From positions 1-21,585 of the forward strand of contig DITI01000020.1 in assembly GCA_002422765.1 (NCBI GenBank): a DNA stretch of 21,585 bases, in the 5' to 3' direction. This DNA is from Candidatus Pacebacteria bacterium UBA6188. GTDB taxonomy: Bacteria > Patescibacteriota > Microgenomatia > UBA1400 > PJMF01. A model generated the notes under the pieces. That model worked only from the letters and a program-made list of their open reading frames with translations, was not told the origin of the DNA and ran no database searches. A program made the translations under genes and the position numbers. This document shows positions 15,884-21,585 of the stretch, piece after piece (the first letter of the stretch is position 1; each line of letters opens with the position of its first letter).

Positions 15884-17158
15884 TTAAAATTCTTGAGCTG
15901 CTTTAAGTAAAACCTCATCCTCTGGAGTTTCGTAGTTTTGCGCTACCTCTACATCCACTGGCAAGCCATCCTCATGAATCCAGTTGCCACTTGGAGTTAA
16001 CCAGCGCCCAACAGTGATGTGTAAACCACTGCCATCACGCAATTCGCGACGATCTTGAACAGTGCCTTTGCCAAAAGTTTGTTCGCCGATTAGTTTAATC
16101 TTCATGTCATCTCTGAGTGCGCCGGCTACAATTTCTGAAGCTGAAGCACTTCCCTTATTGACTAGGACTACGGTTGGAATACCAAGCAAACGGGCTTTGC
16201 CAGTAGTGCTATAGTCTTTGGTGCTATATTTGGATTTCTGACTAACAACTACCCCACTTTTGACAAAGTCACTAGCGACATCAATTGAGACATCAAAGAA
16301 CCCACCGGGGTTATTGCGCAAATCAAGAATTAGACCAGTGATTTGTCCTTTTTGAGCTAAAATCTCTGTCACGGCCTTGTTCCATTCACTCAGAGTTCTC
16401 TCGCCAAATTTGGCTAATTTCAAATGAGCAAAGCGCTTGCCATTAATTTCTGGAAAATCCAAAACCACACTCTCCACAATAATTTCATCACGTACAACGG
16501 TAATCTCTTTGGTCGCTGTTTCACCTTTACGATAAACGGTTAAAGTCACTGGGGTGTTCTTGGGACCACGAATGTTTTTGACAGCTTGGTCTAGGGTCCA
16601 TTTGGTCGTATCTTCATCTACGCCTTTTTGTTCATCTTTGACATGAACAATCACATCGCCAGCTAGCAAACCAGCTTTCTCTCCCGGACCATTAGAAAGA
16701 GGAGCTAGAATTCCCACATTACCATCAATATAGGTCAGCTCTATACCTACCCCATAGAAACTACCAGCCAAGTCTTCTTCTGCCTTGGTGTTTTCTTCTT
16801 TGGGCAAATAAGTGGTGTAAGGATCACCCAGGCCCCAAACCATCCCAGAAATCGCTCCCTCCATCATTTTGGCGCGGTCAATTTCACTAGATTCTAGATA
16901 GTCTCTCTCTAAAAGTCGCCAGACTTCCCAAAAAGTATCCATTGTCACTGGCGCATCCTGAGAACTACTGATTAACTGGGAAAGATTATTGTTGCTGGTT
17001 TTGCGTTCCAACTCATCAAAAAAAGGAATTTGATAGCCAAATAGAGAGCCTTCATTTTTATAACGAAAACCCATCATCATTCCCAAGGCAATGAGTAAGA
17101 CTACAACCACTAAGTTGCGTAAAAATAGAAAAATCCAACTAGGTTTTCTTTTCAACAT
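15884..17158 (-). CDS. ctpA: S41 family carboxyl-terminal processing protease (CtpA/Prc-like)
   Basis: The protein has 424 residues from ATG 17158; a TTG 9 nt upstream is possible. Order: an N-terminal TM or signal anchor (about 10-30); a helical region; a PDZ domain (GVGIELTYIDGNVGILAPLS and AGLLAGDVIVHV); then the S41 protease core. The protease core shows LILDLRNNPGGFFDVSIDVA, KGSASASEIVAGAL with the catalytic Ser, and TFGKGTVQD with the catalytic Lys. This Ser/Lys dyad is that of CtpA/CtpB proteases, which trim or degrade extracytoplasmic proteins from their C-termini. It lies 19 nt after rpsR with no Shine-Dalgarno but with a TACAAT box 8 nt before the ATG. It may be expressed both from the ribosomal operon and separately. 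Confidence 0.93.
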   Translation of the reverse strand: MLKRKPSWIFLFLRNLVVVVLLIALGMMMGFRYKNEGSLFGYQIPFFDELERKTSNNNLSQLISSSQDAPVTMDTFWEVWRLLERDYLESSEIDRAKMMEGAISGMVWGLGDPYTTYLPKEENTKAEEDLAGSFYGVGIELTYIDGNVGILAPLSNGPGEKAGLLAGDVIVHVKDEQKGVDEDTTKWTLDQAVKNIRGPKNTPVTLTVYRKGETATKEITVVRDEIIVESVVLDFPEINGKRFAHLKLAKFGERTLSEWNKAVTEILAQKGQITGLILDLRNNPGGFFDVSIDVASDFVKSGVVVSQKSKYSTKDYSTTGKARLLGIPTVVLVNKGSASASEIVAGALRDDMKIKLIGEQTFGKGTVQDRRELRDGSGLHITVGRWLTPSGNWIHEDGLPVDVEVAQNYETPEDEVLLKAAQEF

Positions 17159-17166
17159 GAAAGACA

Positions 17167-17172
17167 ATTGTA
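17167..17172 (-). promoter_or_regulatory. Possible ctpA -10 box
   Basis: TACAAT (5 of 6 to consensus) ends 8 nt before the ctpA ATG. A TTTACT 17 nt upstream (17190-17195, inside the rpsR end) could serve as a poor -35. This would give a near-leaderless ctpA message inside the ribosomal operon. Confidence 0.35.
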
Positions 17173-17177
17173 AAGTC

Positions 17178-17357
17178 TTAAACAGTTTGAGTAAATGGCA
17201 AAAGAGCTAAATGTCTAGCTCTCTTGACTTCACGAGCCAATTTCTTTTGGAGTTTGGCGGAAAGACCAGTCTTAGCTCGAGGCAAAATAGCCCCTTGAGC
17301 AGTGACAAATCTTCTGAGTTCTTCGGCTTTTTTATAGCTAAAGTTGTGAGTCTTCAT
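17178..17357 (-). CDS. rpsR: Small subunit ribosomal protein bS18, short form
   Basis: The protein has 59 residues, translated directly from the sequence. ATG 17357 has a strong AAGGAAG Shine-Dalgarno. The C-terminal half carries the bS18 signature ([18 protein letters not shown], then [11 protein letters not shown]). The N-terminus starts just before [15 protein letters not shown] and lacks the usual 10-15 residue segment that often holds Cys/Arg residues. It pairs with bS6 on the 30S platform, and its place after rpsF and ssb is the classic order. The end is TAA at 17178-17180. Confidence 0.92.
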   Translation of the reverse strand: MKTHNFSYKKAEELRRFVTAQGAILPRAKTGLSAKLQKKLAREVKRARHLALLPFTQTV

Positions 17358-17391
17358 TTTTCTTCCTTAATACTTTCTATATTTTAATTGA

Positions 17392-17868
17392 CTAAAATGG
17401 GATGTCATCTGAAACATCTTCGACCTGAGCAGATTCAGCTGGCAAACTTTCTTCTACATTCTTATCGCTAGATGAAGAAGAGTTATCGGCTGAAGATTCT
17501 GACATGTCTTCTTCACCAAACTTACCACCTCTACTACTTAGCAACATCATGTTGTCGATCACAATTTCAGTGACTTTTCTAACTTCTCCACTCTCGGTTT
17601 TCCAGTCTCTAGTCTGAATGCGACCTTCAACAAAAACCTTATCACCTTTGTGCAGTAATTGACCGCAAATCTCGGCTAGCTTGGACCAAGCCACAACATT
17701 GTGAAAATCCACGCGCTCTTGCTTATCACCGCCATCAGCAGGAGTCCAAGAACGGTTGGTAGCCAAACCAAAAGAAGCTACTGCAGTGCTATTTGGAGTG
17801 TAGCGCACATTAGGATCTCTGGTGAGATTACCAATCAACATGACTTTGTTTAAAGAACGAACTGACAT
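17392..17868 (-). CDS. ssb: Single-stranded DNA-binding protein
   Basis: The protein has 158 residues. The OB fold spans about 1-110, opening with LNKVMLIGNLTRDPNVRYTP and including ATNRSW, the RVDFHNVVAW strand and GDKVFVEGRIQTRDW. A Ser/Asp/Glu-rich flexible linker leads to the acidic tip DDIPF, which docks partner proteins in replication and repair. ATG 17868 is chosen for its AGAAAGGTG Shine-Dalgarno and correct domain start; the upstream extension in frame has no support. It sits between rpsF and rpsR in the conserved rpsF-ssb-rpsR order. Confidence 0.97.
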   Translation of the reverse strand: MSVRSLNKVMLIGNLTRDPNVRYTPNSTAVASFGLATNRSWTPADGGDKQERVDFHNVVAWSKLAEICGQLLHKGDKVFVEGRIQTRDWKTESGEVRKVTEIVIDNMMLLSSRGGKFGEEDMSESSADNSSSSSDKNVEESLPAESAQVEDVSDDIPF

Positions 17869-17928
17869 TTGCACCTTTCTCTCATTAGAGTTGTTTTGTA
17901 TTGATCTTTGTTCATTATGCAACAGCAA

Positions 17929-17947
17929 GGTTACAAGAAGTGTAACC
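17929..17947 (-). other. Hairpin in the rpsF-ssb intergenic region
   Basis: GGTTACA and TGTAACC form a perfect 7-bp stem around a 5-nt loop in the 122-nt gap between rpsF and ssb. No U tract follows, so it is not a standard terminator. It may be an RNA processing or stability element, or a protein-binding palindrome. Confidence 0.45.
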
Positions 17948-17990
17948 AACCACCTTTTACTTAAAATAAAGAAACGACAAACAACATAAA

Positions 17991-18335
17991 TTATTCTGTA
18001 ACAGCAGCTTCTACTTCATCAGCGATCACCAACAAATGGCGAATAATTTCACGGTGAAGAGTCAATTCTTGATCAAATTTTTGAACTTTCAAAACTGGAA
18101 AGTTCAAAACCATGTGCATGTAAACAGCTTCTTCGTAGGTTTTGCCTGCAGAAGAAATGTTGTAGGCCAAATGTTTGCGACCCCAATCGTCTTCTTTAAC
18201 GACAGTGCCTTTGTTTTTGGCTACAAGGTCAATAATTTCTTTTTTGAGTCTGGAAACGTCGGCGTCTAAGAGATCGCCAGGAACCAAATAAGTTAATTCG
18301 TAATCTTTAGTGATGATTTCTTTAGCTAATTTCAT
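17991..18335 (-). CDS. rpsF: Small subunit ribosomal protein bS6
   Basis: The protein has 114 residues from ATG 18335 and aligns with bS6 at YELTYLVPGDLLDADVSRL, the GTVVKEDDWGRKHLAYNI segment and the VLKVQKFDQELTLHREIIRH segment. A TTG 36 nt upstream extends the frame but adds MTGSRFANLRKN, part of a leader hairpin, so it is rejected. bS6 binds bS18 and the 16S central domain. Translation would start after a weak AGAAAAA. The promoter lies at the end of ychF, and a structured leader precedes the gene, hinting at autoregulation by S6:S18 as known in other bacteria. Confidence 0.94.
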   Translation of the reverse strand: MKLAKEIITKDYELTYLVPGDLLDADVSRLKKEIIDLVAKNKGTVVKEDDWGRKHLAYNISSAGKTYEEAVYMHMVLNFPVLKVQKFDQELTLHREIIRHLLVIADEVEAAVTE

Positions 18336-18342
18336 ATTTTTT

Positions 18343-18392
18343 CTAAGATTCGCAAACCTTGACCCCGTCAAGACTTCTGGATAATAATCTAG
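18343..18392 (-). promoter_or_regulatory. Folded 5' leader of rpsF
   Basis: The transcript region can form CTTGAC-GGG-GTCAAG (18358-18372, a perfect 6-bp hairpin). This is enclosed by CTAGATT (18386-18392) pairing with AATCTTAG (18343-18350, one bulged base). The outer stem ends 8 nt before the rpsF ATG, so it can influence initiation. S6:S18-binding leaders are known before rpsF in many bacteria. I do not see their CCG motif clearly, so identity with that family is uncertain. Confidence 0.45.
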
Positions 18393-18412
18393 CGAATTTT
18401 AATTCAAAGTGA

Positions 18413-18441
18413 ATTATACAAATAAAAGGCAAATCTGTCTA
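18413..18441 (-). promoter_or_regulatory. Promoter of the rpsF-ssb-rpsR operon
   Basis: TAGACA (18436-18441, 5 of 6 to consensus), a 17-nt spacer and a perfect TATAAT (18413-18418). The -35 overlaps the ychF stop codon. The leader is about 70 nt, the longest in the window. Confidence 0.75.
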
Positions 18442-19539
18442 CTTGCCAATCATAAACTCGACAATGTCACCATCACGCATCAAATAGTCACGACCTTCTT
18501 GGCGCACTTTGCCAACTTCTTTACAAGCCACCCAACCACCCAAGCTAACAAAATCTTGAAAACTGACAACTTTGGCGCTAATGAATTTTTTACTAAAATC
18601 AGTGTGAATCACTCCAGCTGCTTCCTGAGCAGTAGCTCCGCGCCTGATTGTCCAAGCTTTAACTTCAATCTCTCCAGCAGTCAAAAAACTCTGTAAACCT
18701 AGGGTGTCGTAGGCTACTTTGGCTAAGCGAGATAGGCCACTTTCCTTGATCCCCAAATCACTCATGTATAGCTCCTGGTCTTCTGCTGCTAAAGTGGCCA
18801 ATTCACCCTCAATTTTGGCAGAAATTAACACGATTTGAGTGACTGGCACCTGCAATTGCTTGGCAAAAGAAGCGCTAATTTCCTCGGTTTTGGTCAAATC
18901 TTGCTCGTCTACGTTGATGGCAAAAATTTCTTTTTTGGCTGACAAAAGACAAAGTTCTTTGGCTACCAAGTGCTCAATTTCGGTCTGACAATGTAGGTTT
19001 TGACCAGCTTCAATTTGAGCGAGAAAATGCTGAATAGTGGCCCATCTGGCATGCTCATCCTTGCTCACCACACCCTTAGGAGCATTTTGTTTTTGGAGAG
19101 TTTCCAAATCAGCCAATTGTAATTCTGTGCGAATGATTGCTAAATCTTGAATTGGATCAACACTGCCTTCACGCAAAACCTGTGGATCACTAAAATGACG
19201 TAAAACATGACAAATCGCATCGGTTTGGCGAATATTAGCCAAAAATTGATTGCCCAAGCCTTCTCCTTTTGAAGCTCCTGCCACTAAACCAGCAATGTCA
19301 ACAAATTCCACTAAAGCATATTTGAGTGGGGGTAAAACTTTAAGTTTTTCGCTCTCTTTGGTGGCGTCAGCCAGAACAGCCAAGCGCTCGTCCGGCACCT
19401 CCACTACCCCAATATTTGGCTCGATGGTGGCAAAAGGATAATTAGCCGCCAAAGCAACTTGTTTTTTGAGTAAAGCATTAAAGAGAGTTGACTTGCCGAC
19501 ATTAGGCAAGCCGACAATCCCAATTTGAAGAGATGACAT
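18439..19539 (-). CDS. ychF: YchF/OLA1 family ATPase
   Basis: The protein has 366 residues, the usual length. Motifs are VGLPNVGKSTLFNALLKKQ (P-loop), DIAGLVAGASKGEGLGNQFL (G3 region) and INVDEQD, an N-x-x-E type G4 explaining the family's preference for ATP over GTP. A coiled-coil insert follows (about 135-170), and the C-terminal TGS domain ends with RDYLMRDGDIVEFMIGK. YchF binds ribosomes and is linked to stress and redox responses. Its ATG is preceded by TAAAAT at 6 nt and by CTCCTC, which is the reverse of a Shine-Dalgarno, so leaderless initiation is likely. Its end supplies the -35 of the rpsF promoter. Confidence 0.97.
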   Translation of the reverse strand: MSSLQIGIVGLPNVGKSTLFNALLKKQVALAANYPFATIEPNIGVVEVPDERLAVLADATKESEKLKVLPPLKYALVEFVDIAGLVAGASKGEGLGNQFLANIRQTDAICHVLRHFSDPQVLREGSVDPIQDLAIIRTELQLADLETLQKQNAPKGVVSKDEHARWATIQHFLAQIEAGQNLHCQTEIEHLVAKELCLLSAKKEIFAINVDEQDLTKTEEISASFAKQLQVPVTQIVLISAKIEGELATLAAEDQELYMSDLGIKESGLSRLAKVAYDTLGLQSFLTAGEIEVKAWTIRRGATAQEAAGVIHTDFSKKFISAKVVSFQDFVSLGGWVACKEVGKVRQEGRDYLMRDGDIVEFMIGK

Positions 19540-19545
19540 GAGGAG

Positions 19546-19551
19546 ATTTTA
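19546..19551 (-). promoter_or_regulatory. ychF -10 box (leaderless-type)
   Basis: TAAAAT (5 of 6) ends 6 nt before the ychF ATG, within the 19-nt gap after the SGNH gene. The context TAAAATCTCCTCATG closely resembles the EamA start region (TAAAATCTAGCTCATG). Confidence 0.5.
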
Positions 19552-19558
19552 CCATGTC

Positions 19559-20668
19559 TTAGCTTAATGCGAGATAGCGAGCGAAGTCCTGTACAAAACC
19601 TTGCTTGTTTTTCCGTAGTTCAGCTAATAACTCTTCCTTGGTAAGCCAGCGATAAGCAGCAATCTCAACAGGGTTGATGATAGGAGTGATAGCAGCCTTT
19701 TTAACCTGAGTAAAAAACATTTGGACAAAAAAAGATCGATCCTTATTGGCGGTGCCATCTACAAATAAAGTTTCTTGACGGGCATTAGCTAAGGGTATAA
19801 CGAGCTGGAGCTTGTGCATAAGTGCATATTCCAAGGCTACTTGAGCTTGAGAGTATTCTTCATTGAGAGTTTGAGCACACGCAGGGCCCCACATGCCTGG
19901 GTCTCTTAGCTTGGTAACAGCGCGCTGTACGATCAAAACCTCGCCCAGTTCATTTTCCAGCCACAATCCAGCAATGCGAACAATGTCACCTAACTGCACT
20001 GCCGTACGCTGCTTGTAAGCAATAATTTCATTAGCTCGATTGACGACAATAGTTTTTGCCACCGGTTTGATCTGCAACATCGGCTTTAACACTTGCAACA
20101 AGCATTGAAAAATCTTTTGGTGACCATTTGCATTAGGGTGCAATCCATCATCAAAATCATCATCATTGAGTTCAGTTGCCACGTTAACAAAATGCACGCC
20201 CGCTGAGAGTGCCACTTGGCTAATCACTTGATTGTACTTGGCAGTTTGAGCTTTACTGTAAGATTTGCCTGTAGTGCTACGAGGCAGTGGCATAGTGAGA
20301 CGATCATCTCCCTTAGCAATACCTACTATTATCAAGTCGTTGGTAAACTGGCGTGACTGCTCTATGAGTTGTTTTAGGTTGGCTGCAAAATTATCTAGAG
20401 ACGTAGCAGAGTTATCTTCACTCTGACGAAACACTGAGTCATTGATACCAATCGCTAAGATGATCAATTCTGGTTGGCGAGCTGTTGCTTCTACCACAAA
20501 CCGCTTTAATAATCCCGTGCTGGTGTCGCCATCAATGCCTAAATCATAGAGAGCGTAATAATCCTCAGCGTTGTGCTCCAAGTAGTTTCTCAGCAAATTT
20601 GACCAAGCTACCCGAGCCGGCAAGCGAGCTCCCCAAGTCACACTGTCACCAAAAATACAAATGTTCAT
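19559..20668 (-). CDS. SGNH/GDSL hydrolase fused to a degenerate Nudix (IPP-isomerase-like) domain
   Basis: The protein has 369 residues. Residues 1-195 are an SGNH hydrolase: FGDSVTWGARL holds the nucleophile Ser, AIGINDSVF the block III G-x-N-D, and DDGLHPNANGHQ the D-x-x-H pair. Typical substrates are esters of lipids or carbohydrates; the one here is unknown. Residues about 205-369 follow Nudix/IDI topology (VVNRANEIIAYKQR, GEVLIVQRA, GMWGPACAQTL, EIAAYRWLTKEELL). The Nudix box is lost, however: where R-E-x-x-E-E should stand the protein has Y-A-L-M-H-K. The domain is thus probably non-catalytic and binds a ligand or the hydrolase. No signal peptide is present, so it acts in the cytoplasm. 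It starts 23 nt after the EamA gene. Confidence 0.87.
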   Translation of the reverse strand: MNICIFGDSVTWGARLPARVAWSNLLRNYLEHNAEDYYALYDLGIDGDTSTGLLKRFVVEATARQPELIILAIGINDSVFRQSEDNSATSLDNFAANLKQLIEQSRQFTNDLIIVGIAKGDDRLTMPLPRSTTGKSYSKAQTAKYNQVISQVALSAGVHFVNVATELNDDDFDDGLHPNANGHQKIFQCLLQVLKPMLQIKPVAKTIVVNRANEIIAYKQRTAVQLGDIVRIAGLWLENELGEVLIVQRAVTKLRDPGMWGPACAQTLNEEYSQAQVALEYALMHKLQLVIPLANARQETLFVDGTANKDRSFFVQMFFTQVKKAAITPIINPVEIAAYRWLTKEELLAELRKNKQGFVQDFARYLALS

Positions 20669-20690
20669 AGATTACAACTATTTATAGTTA

Positions 20691-20696
20691 ATTATA
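20691..20696 (-). promoter_or_regulatory. Possible -10 box for the SGNH-Nudix gene
   Basis: A perfect TATAAT overlaps the EamA stop codon and would give a leader of about 16 nt containing the small palindrome AACTATAAATAGTT and no Shine-Dalgarno. No clear -35 is seen. In an AT-rich gap this may be chance. Confidence 0.35.
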
Positions 20697-21540
20697 GCGC
20701 CACCAGAATCACTCCAGCAGTACACAGTAAAGCCGCGAAGAGTTTGCGCCAGAGATGATTGCGTTCTTTGAGTAAAACAGCAGCCAAAAGCACAGTCAAA
20801 ATAATGTTGGTGCGCGCCACCAGGCTCACTTGTGAGAGCATAGCGCCTAAACCTATAGCTCCATAAAAACTCACCACCCCCACTGAATAAAGTAAGCCAT
20901 AAAAAATTAAATTTTTATTAATTCCTTTAATCGCCTTTGGTAGAGCCATAGCCGAACGAGGATAAATAAAAAGTAAAGCTATGCCAGGAAATAAACACAT
21001 AATCGCAGCAAAAGAAATTGCATCATAGCTACGAATAATTAAAACATCGCTAATGGTAGCGAAAGAAAATAAGCTCGTGGCAATAAGAGCATAAAGCGCC
21101 CCTTGGCTAAAATTAATTTTTCTACCCTGATAAGCTGTTAAGACGATGGCCGACAAAATTAAAGCTGCTCCAAAATACTGTACTAAACCCAAGCGATCGC
21201 CCAAAAAAATATAGGCACAAATCATCGTCACTAAAGCTCCGGCTCCGCCAAGAACTGTCATCTCTGAAGCTTCAATCAGCTTAATAGAACGGAAAAACAA
21301 GACTGAACCAAGACCATAAAGAAGCGTGCTAAAAAGAAAAAATGGCCATAATTCAACCAGTGGCGGCCAGACAAAACCTTGGCTTATGGCAAAAGGAAAA
21401 ACTAAAGCTCCTAAAATAAATTGAAAAATGATGGTCGCTGTCACCGGATCACTGCCCTCTTCTTTCATCGCCAAACGTTGAAATAAACTAGCGCAAGAGA
21501 TAGCAAGGACATTAATTAAGGTGATGACAAGCCAAGACAT
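20692..21540 (-). CDS. EamA/DMT-superfamily membrane transporter
   Basis: The protein has 282 residues and ten predicted TM helices in two homologous halves, the layout of EamA (DUF6, RhaT/YdcZ-like) drug/metabolite transporters. The N-terminal half contains SCASLFQRLAMKEEGSDPVT and a loop before a strongly hydrophobic helix; the second half has SLVARTNIILTVLLAAVLLK followed by ER, the usual end-of-repeat signature. The substrate cannot be told from sequence. ATG 21540 has TAAAAT 7 nt upstream and no Shine-Dalgarno. It probably heads a minus-strand unit with the SGNH gene 23 nt behind; the plus strand to its right seems to begin a divergent gene. Confidence 0.88.
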   Translation of the reverse strand: MSWLVITLINVLAISCASLFQRLAMKEEGSDPVTATIIFQFILGALVFPFAISQGFVWPPLVELWPFFLFSTLLYGLGSVLFFRSIKLIEASEMTVLGGAGALVTMICAYIFLGDRLGLVQYFGAALILSAIVLTAYQGRKINFSQGALYALIATSLFSFATISDVLIIRSYDAISFAAIMCLFPGIALLFIYPRSAMALPKAIKGINKNLIFYGLLYSVGVVSFYGAIGLGAMLSQVSLVARTNIILTVLLAAVLLKERNHLWRKLFAALLCTAGVILVAL

Positions 21541-21547
21541 GAGCTAG

Positions 21548-21553
21548 ATTTTA
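21548..21553 (-). promoter_or_regulatory. EamA gene -10 box (leaderless-type)
   Basis: TAAAAT ends 7 nt before the ATG, placing transcription start at the codon. No -35 match is seen at 16-18 nt. Confidence 0.45.
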
Positions 21554-21575
21554 ACATGAAGTGTCTGAGGAAAAG

Positions 21576-21581
21576 AGGAGG
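21576..21581 (+). promoter_or_regulatory. Shine-Dalgarno-like AGGAGG at right edge
   Basis: AGGAGG followed by AAAA at the last bases fits a plus-strand gene starting just outside the window, divergent from the EamA gene. The coding part is not visible. Confidence 0.3.
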
Positions 21582-21585
21582 AAAA

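Noticed and set aside
17869..17949. Longer ssb start adding 27 hydrophobic residues
   Set aside because: It adds a sequence foreign to SSB, while ATG 17868 has a good Shine-Dalgarno and the right domain start.
1..21585. Recoding of TGA as glycine, as in some CPR lineages
   Set aside because: TGA ends the pilO-like gene in a normal ATGA overlap and ends the following small membrane protein; no in-frame TGA was needed in any gene.
1..21585. tRNA, rRNA, insertion sequence, phage or attachment site
   Set aside because: I scanned for tRNA T-arm patterns, transposase-like proteins and terminal repeats and found none; the gene content is core-like apart from the envelope cluster.

Overview
The window looks like a compact, AT-rich bacterial chromosome segment. 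Its features best fit a Candidate Phyla Radiation (Patescibacteria) genome, probably of the Microgenomates type. The signs are very short or modified ribosomal proteins, almost no intergenic space, Shine-Dalgarno sequences at only some genes, surface proteins with Pro/Thr linkers, minimal PilN/PilO-like genes and a giant envelope protein. This assignment is inferred from gene style, since no 16S rRNA lies here. TGA, TAA and TAG all serve as stops, so the code is standard.

Left part (1-11230, all minus strand, transcribed right to left). murJ (lipid II flippase) is followed by pilN-like, pilO-like, a small membrane protein, a two-TM surface protein with beta-sandwich modules, and a giant gene that runs off the left edge with 1969 codons visible. 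The giant protein has an N-terminal membrane anchor, a long predicted extracytoplasmic region with a cysteine repeat, a second membrane segment and a very long helical region. Its visible end is a SecA-like ATPase domain with a Walker A-like motif, a DELQ Walker B-like motif and SecA-like spacing between them. This is the most interesting object in the window.

Middle (11231-15882). A divergent promoter region separates murJ from rpsT-lepA on the plus strand. lepA converges on a SurA-N-like membrane protein (minus), with overlapping stop codons. Between that gene and rpmE lies a 322-bp gene-free region. It holds a tandem 34/35-bp repeat array with palindromic cores, a perfect 12-bp inverted repeat and a near-consensus promoter. 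rpmE (bL31 with a C-terminal extension) and prfA follow on plus.

Right part (15884-21540, all minus). In transcription order this is an EamA-type transporter, an SGNH hydrolase fused to a decayed Nudix-like domain, ychF, and the classic rpsF-ssb-rpsR block, then an S41 carboxyl-terminal protease. rpsR is only 59 codons. The protease converges on prfA with one base between the stops.

Regulation. Several genes (murJ, rpsT, rpmE, ychF, EamA and probably the protease) have a -10-like hexamer only 6 to 11 nt before the start codon and no Shine-Dalgarno, which suggests leaderless or near-leaderless mRNAs. ssb, rpsR and the SurA-like gene have clear Shine-Dalgarno sequences. rpsF has a strong promoter and a folded leader of about 70 nt.
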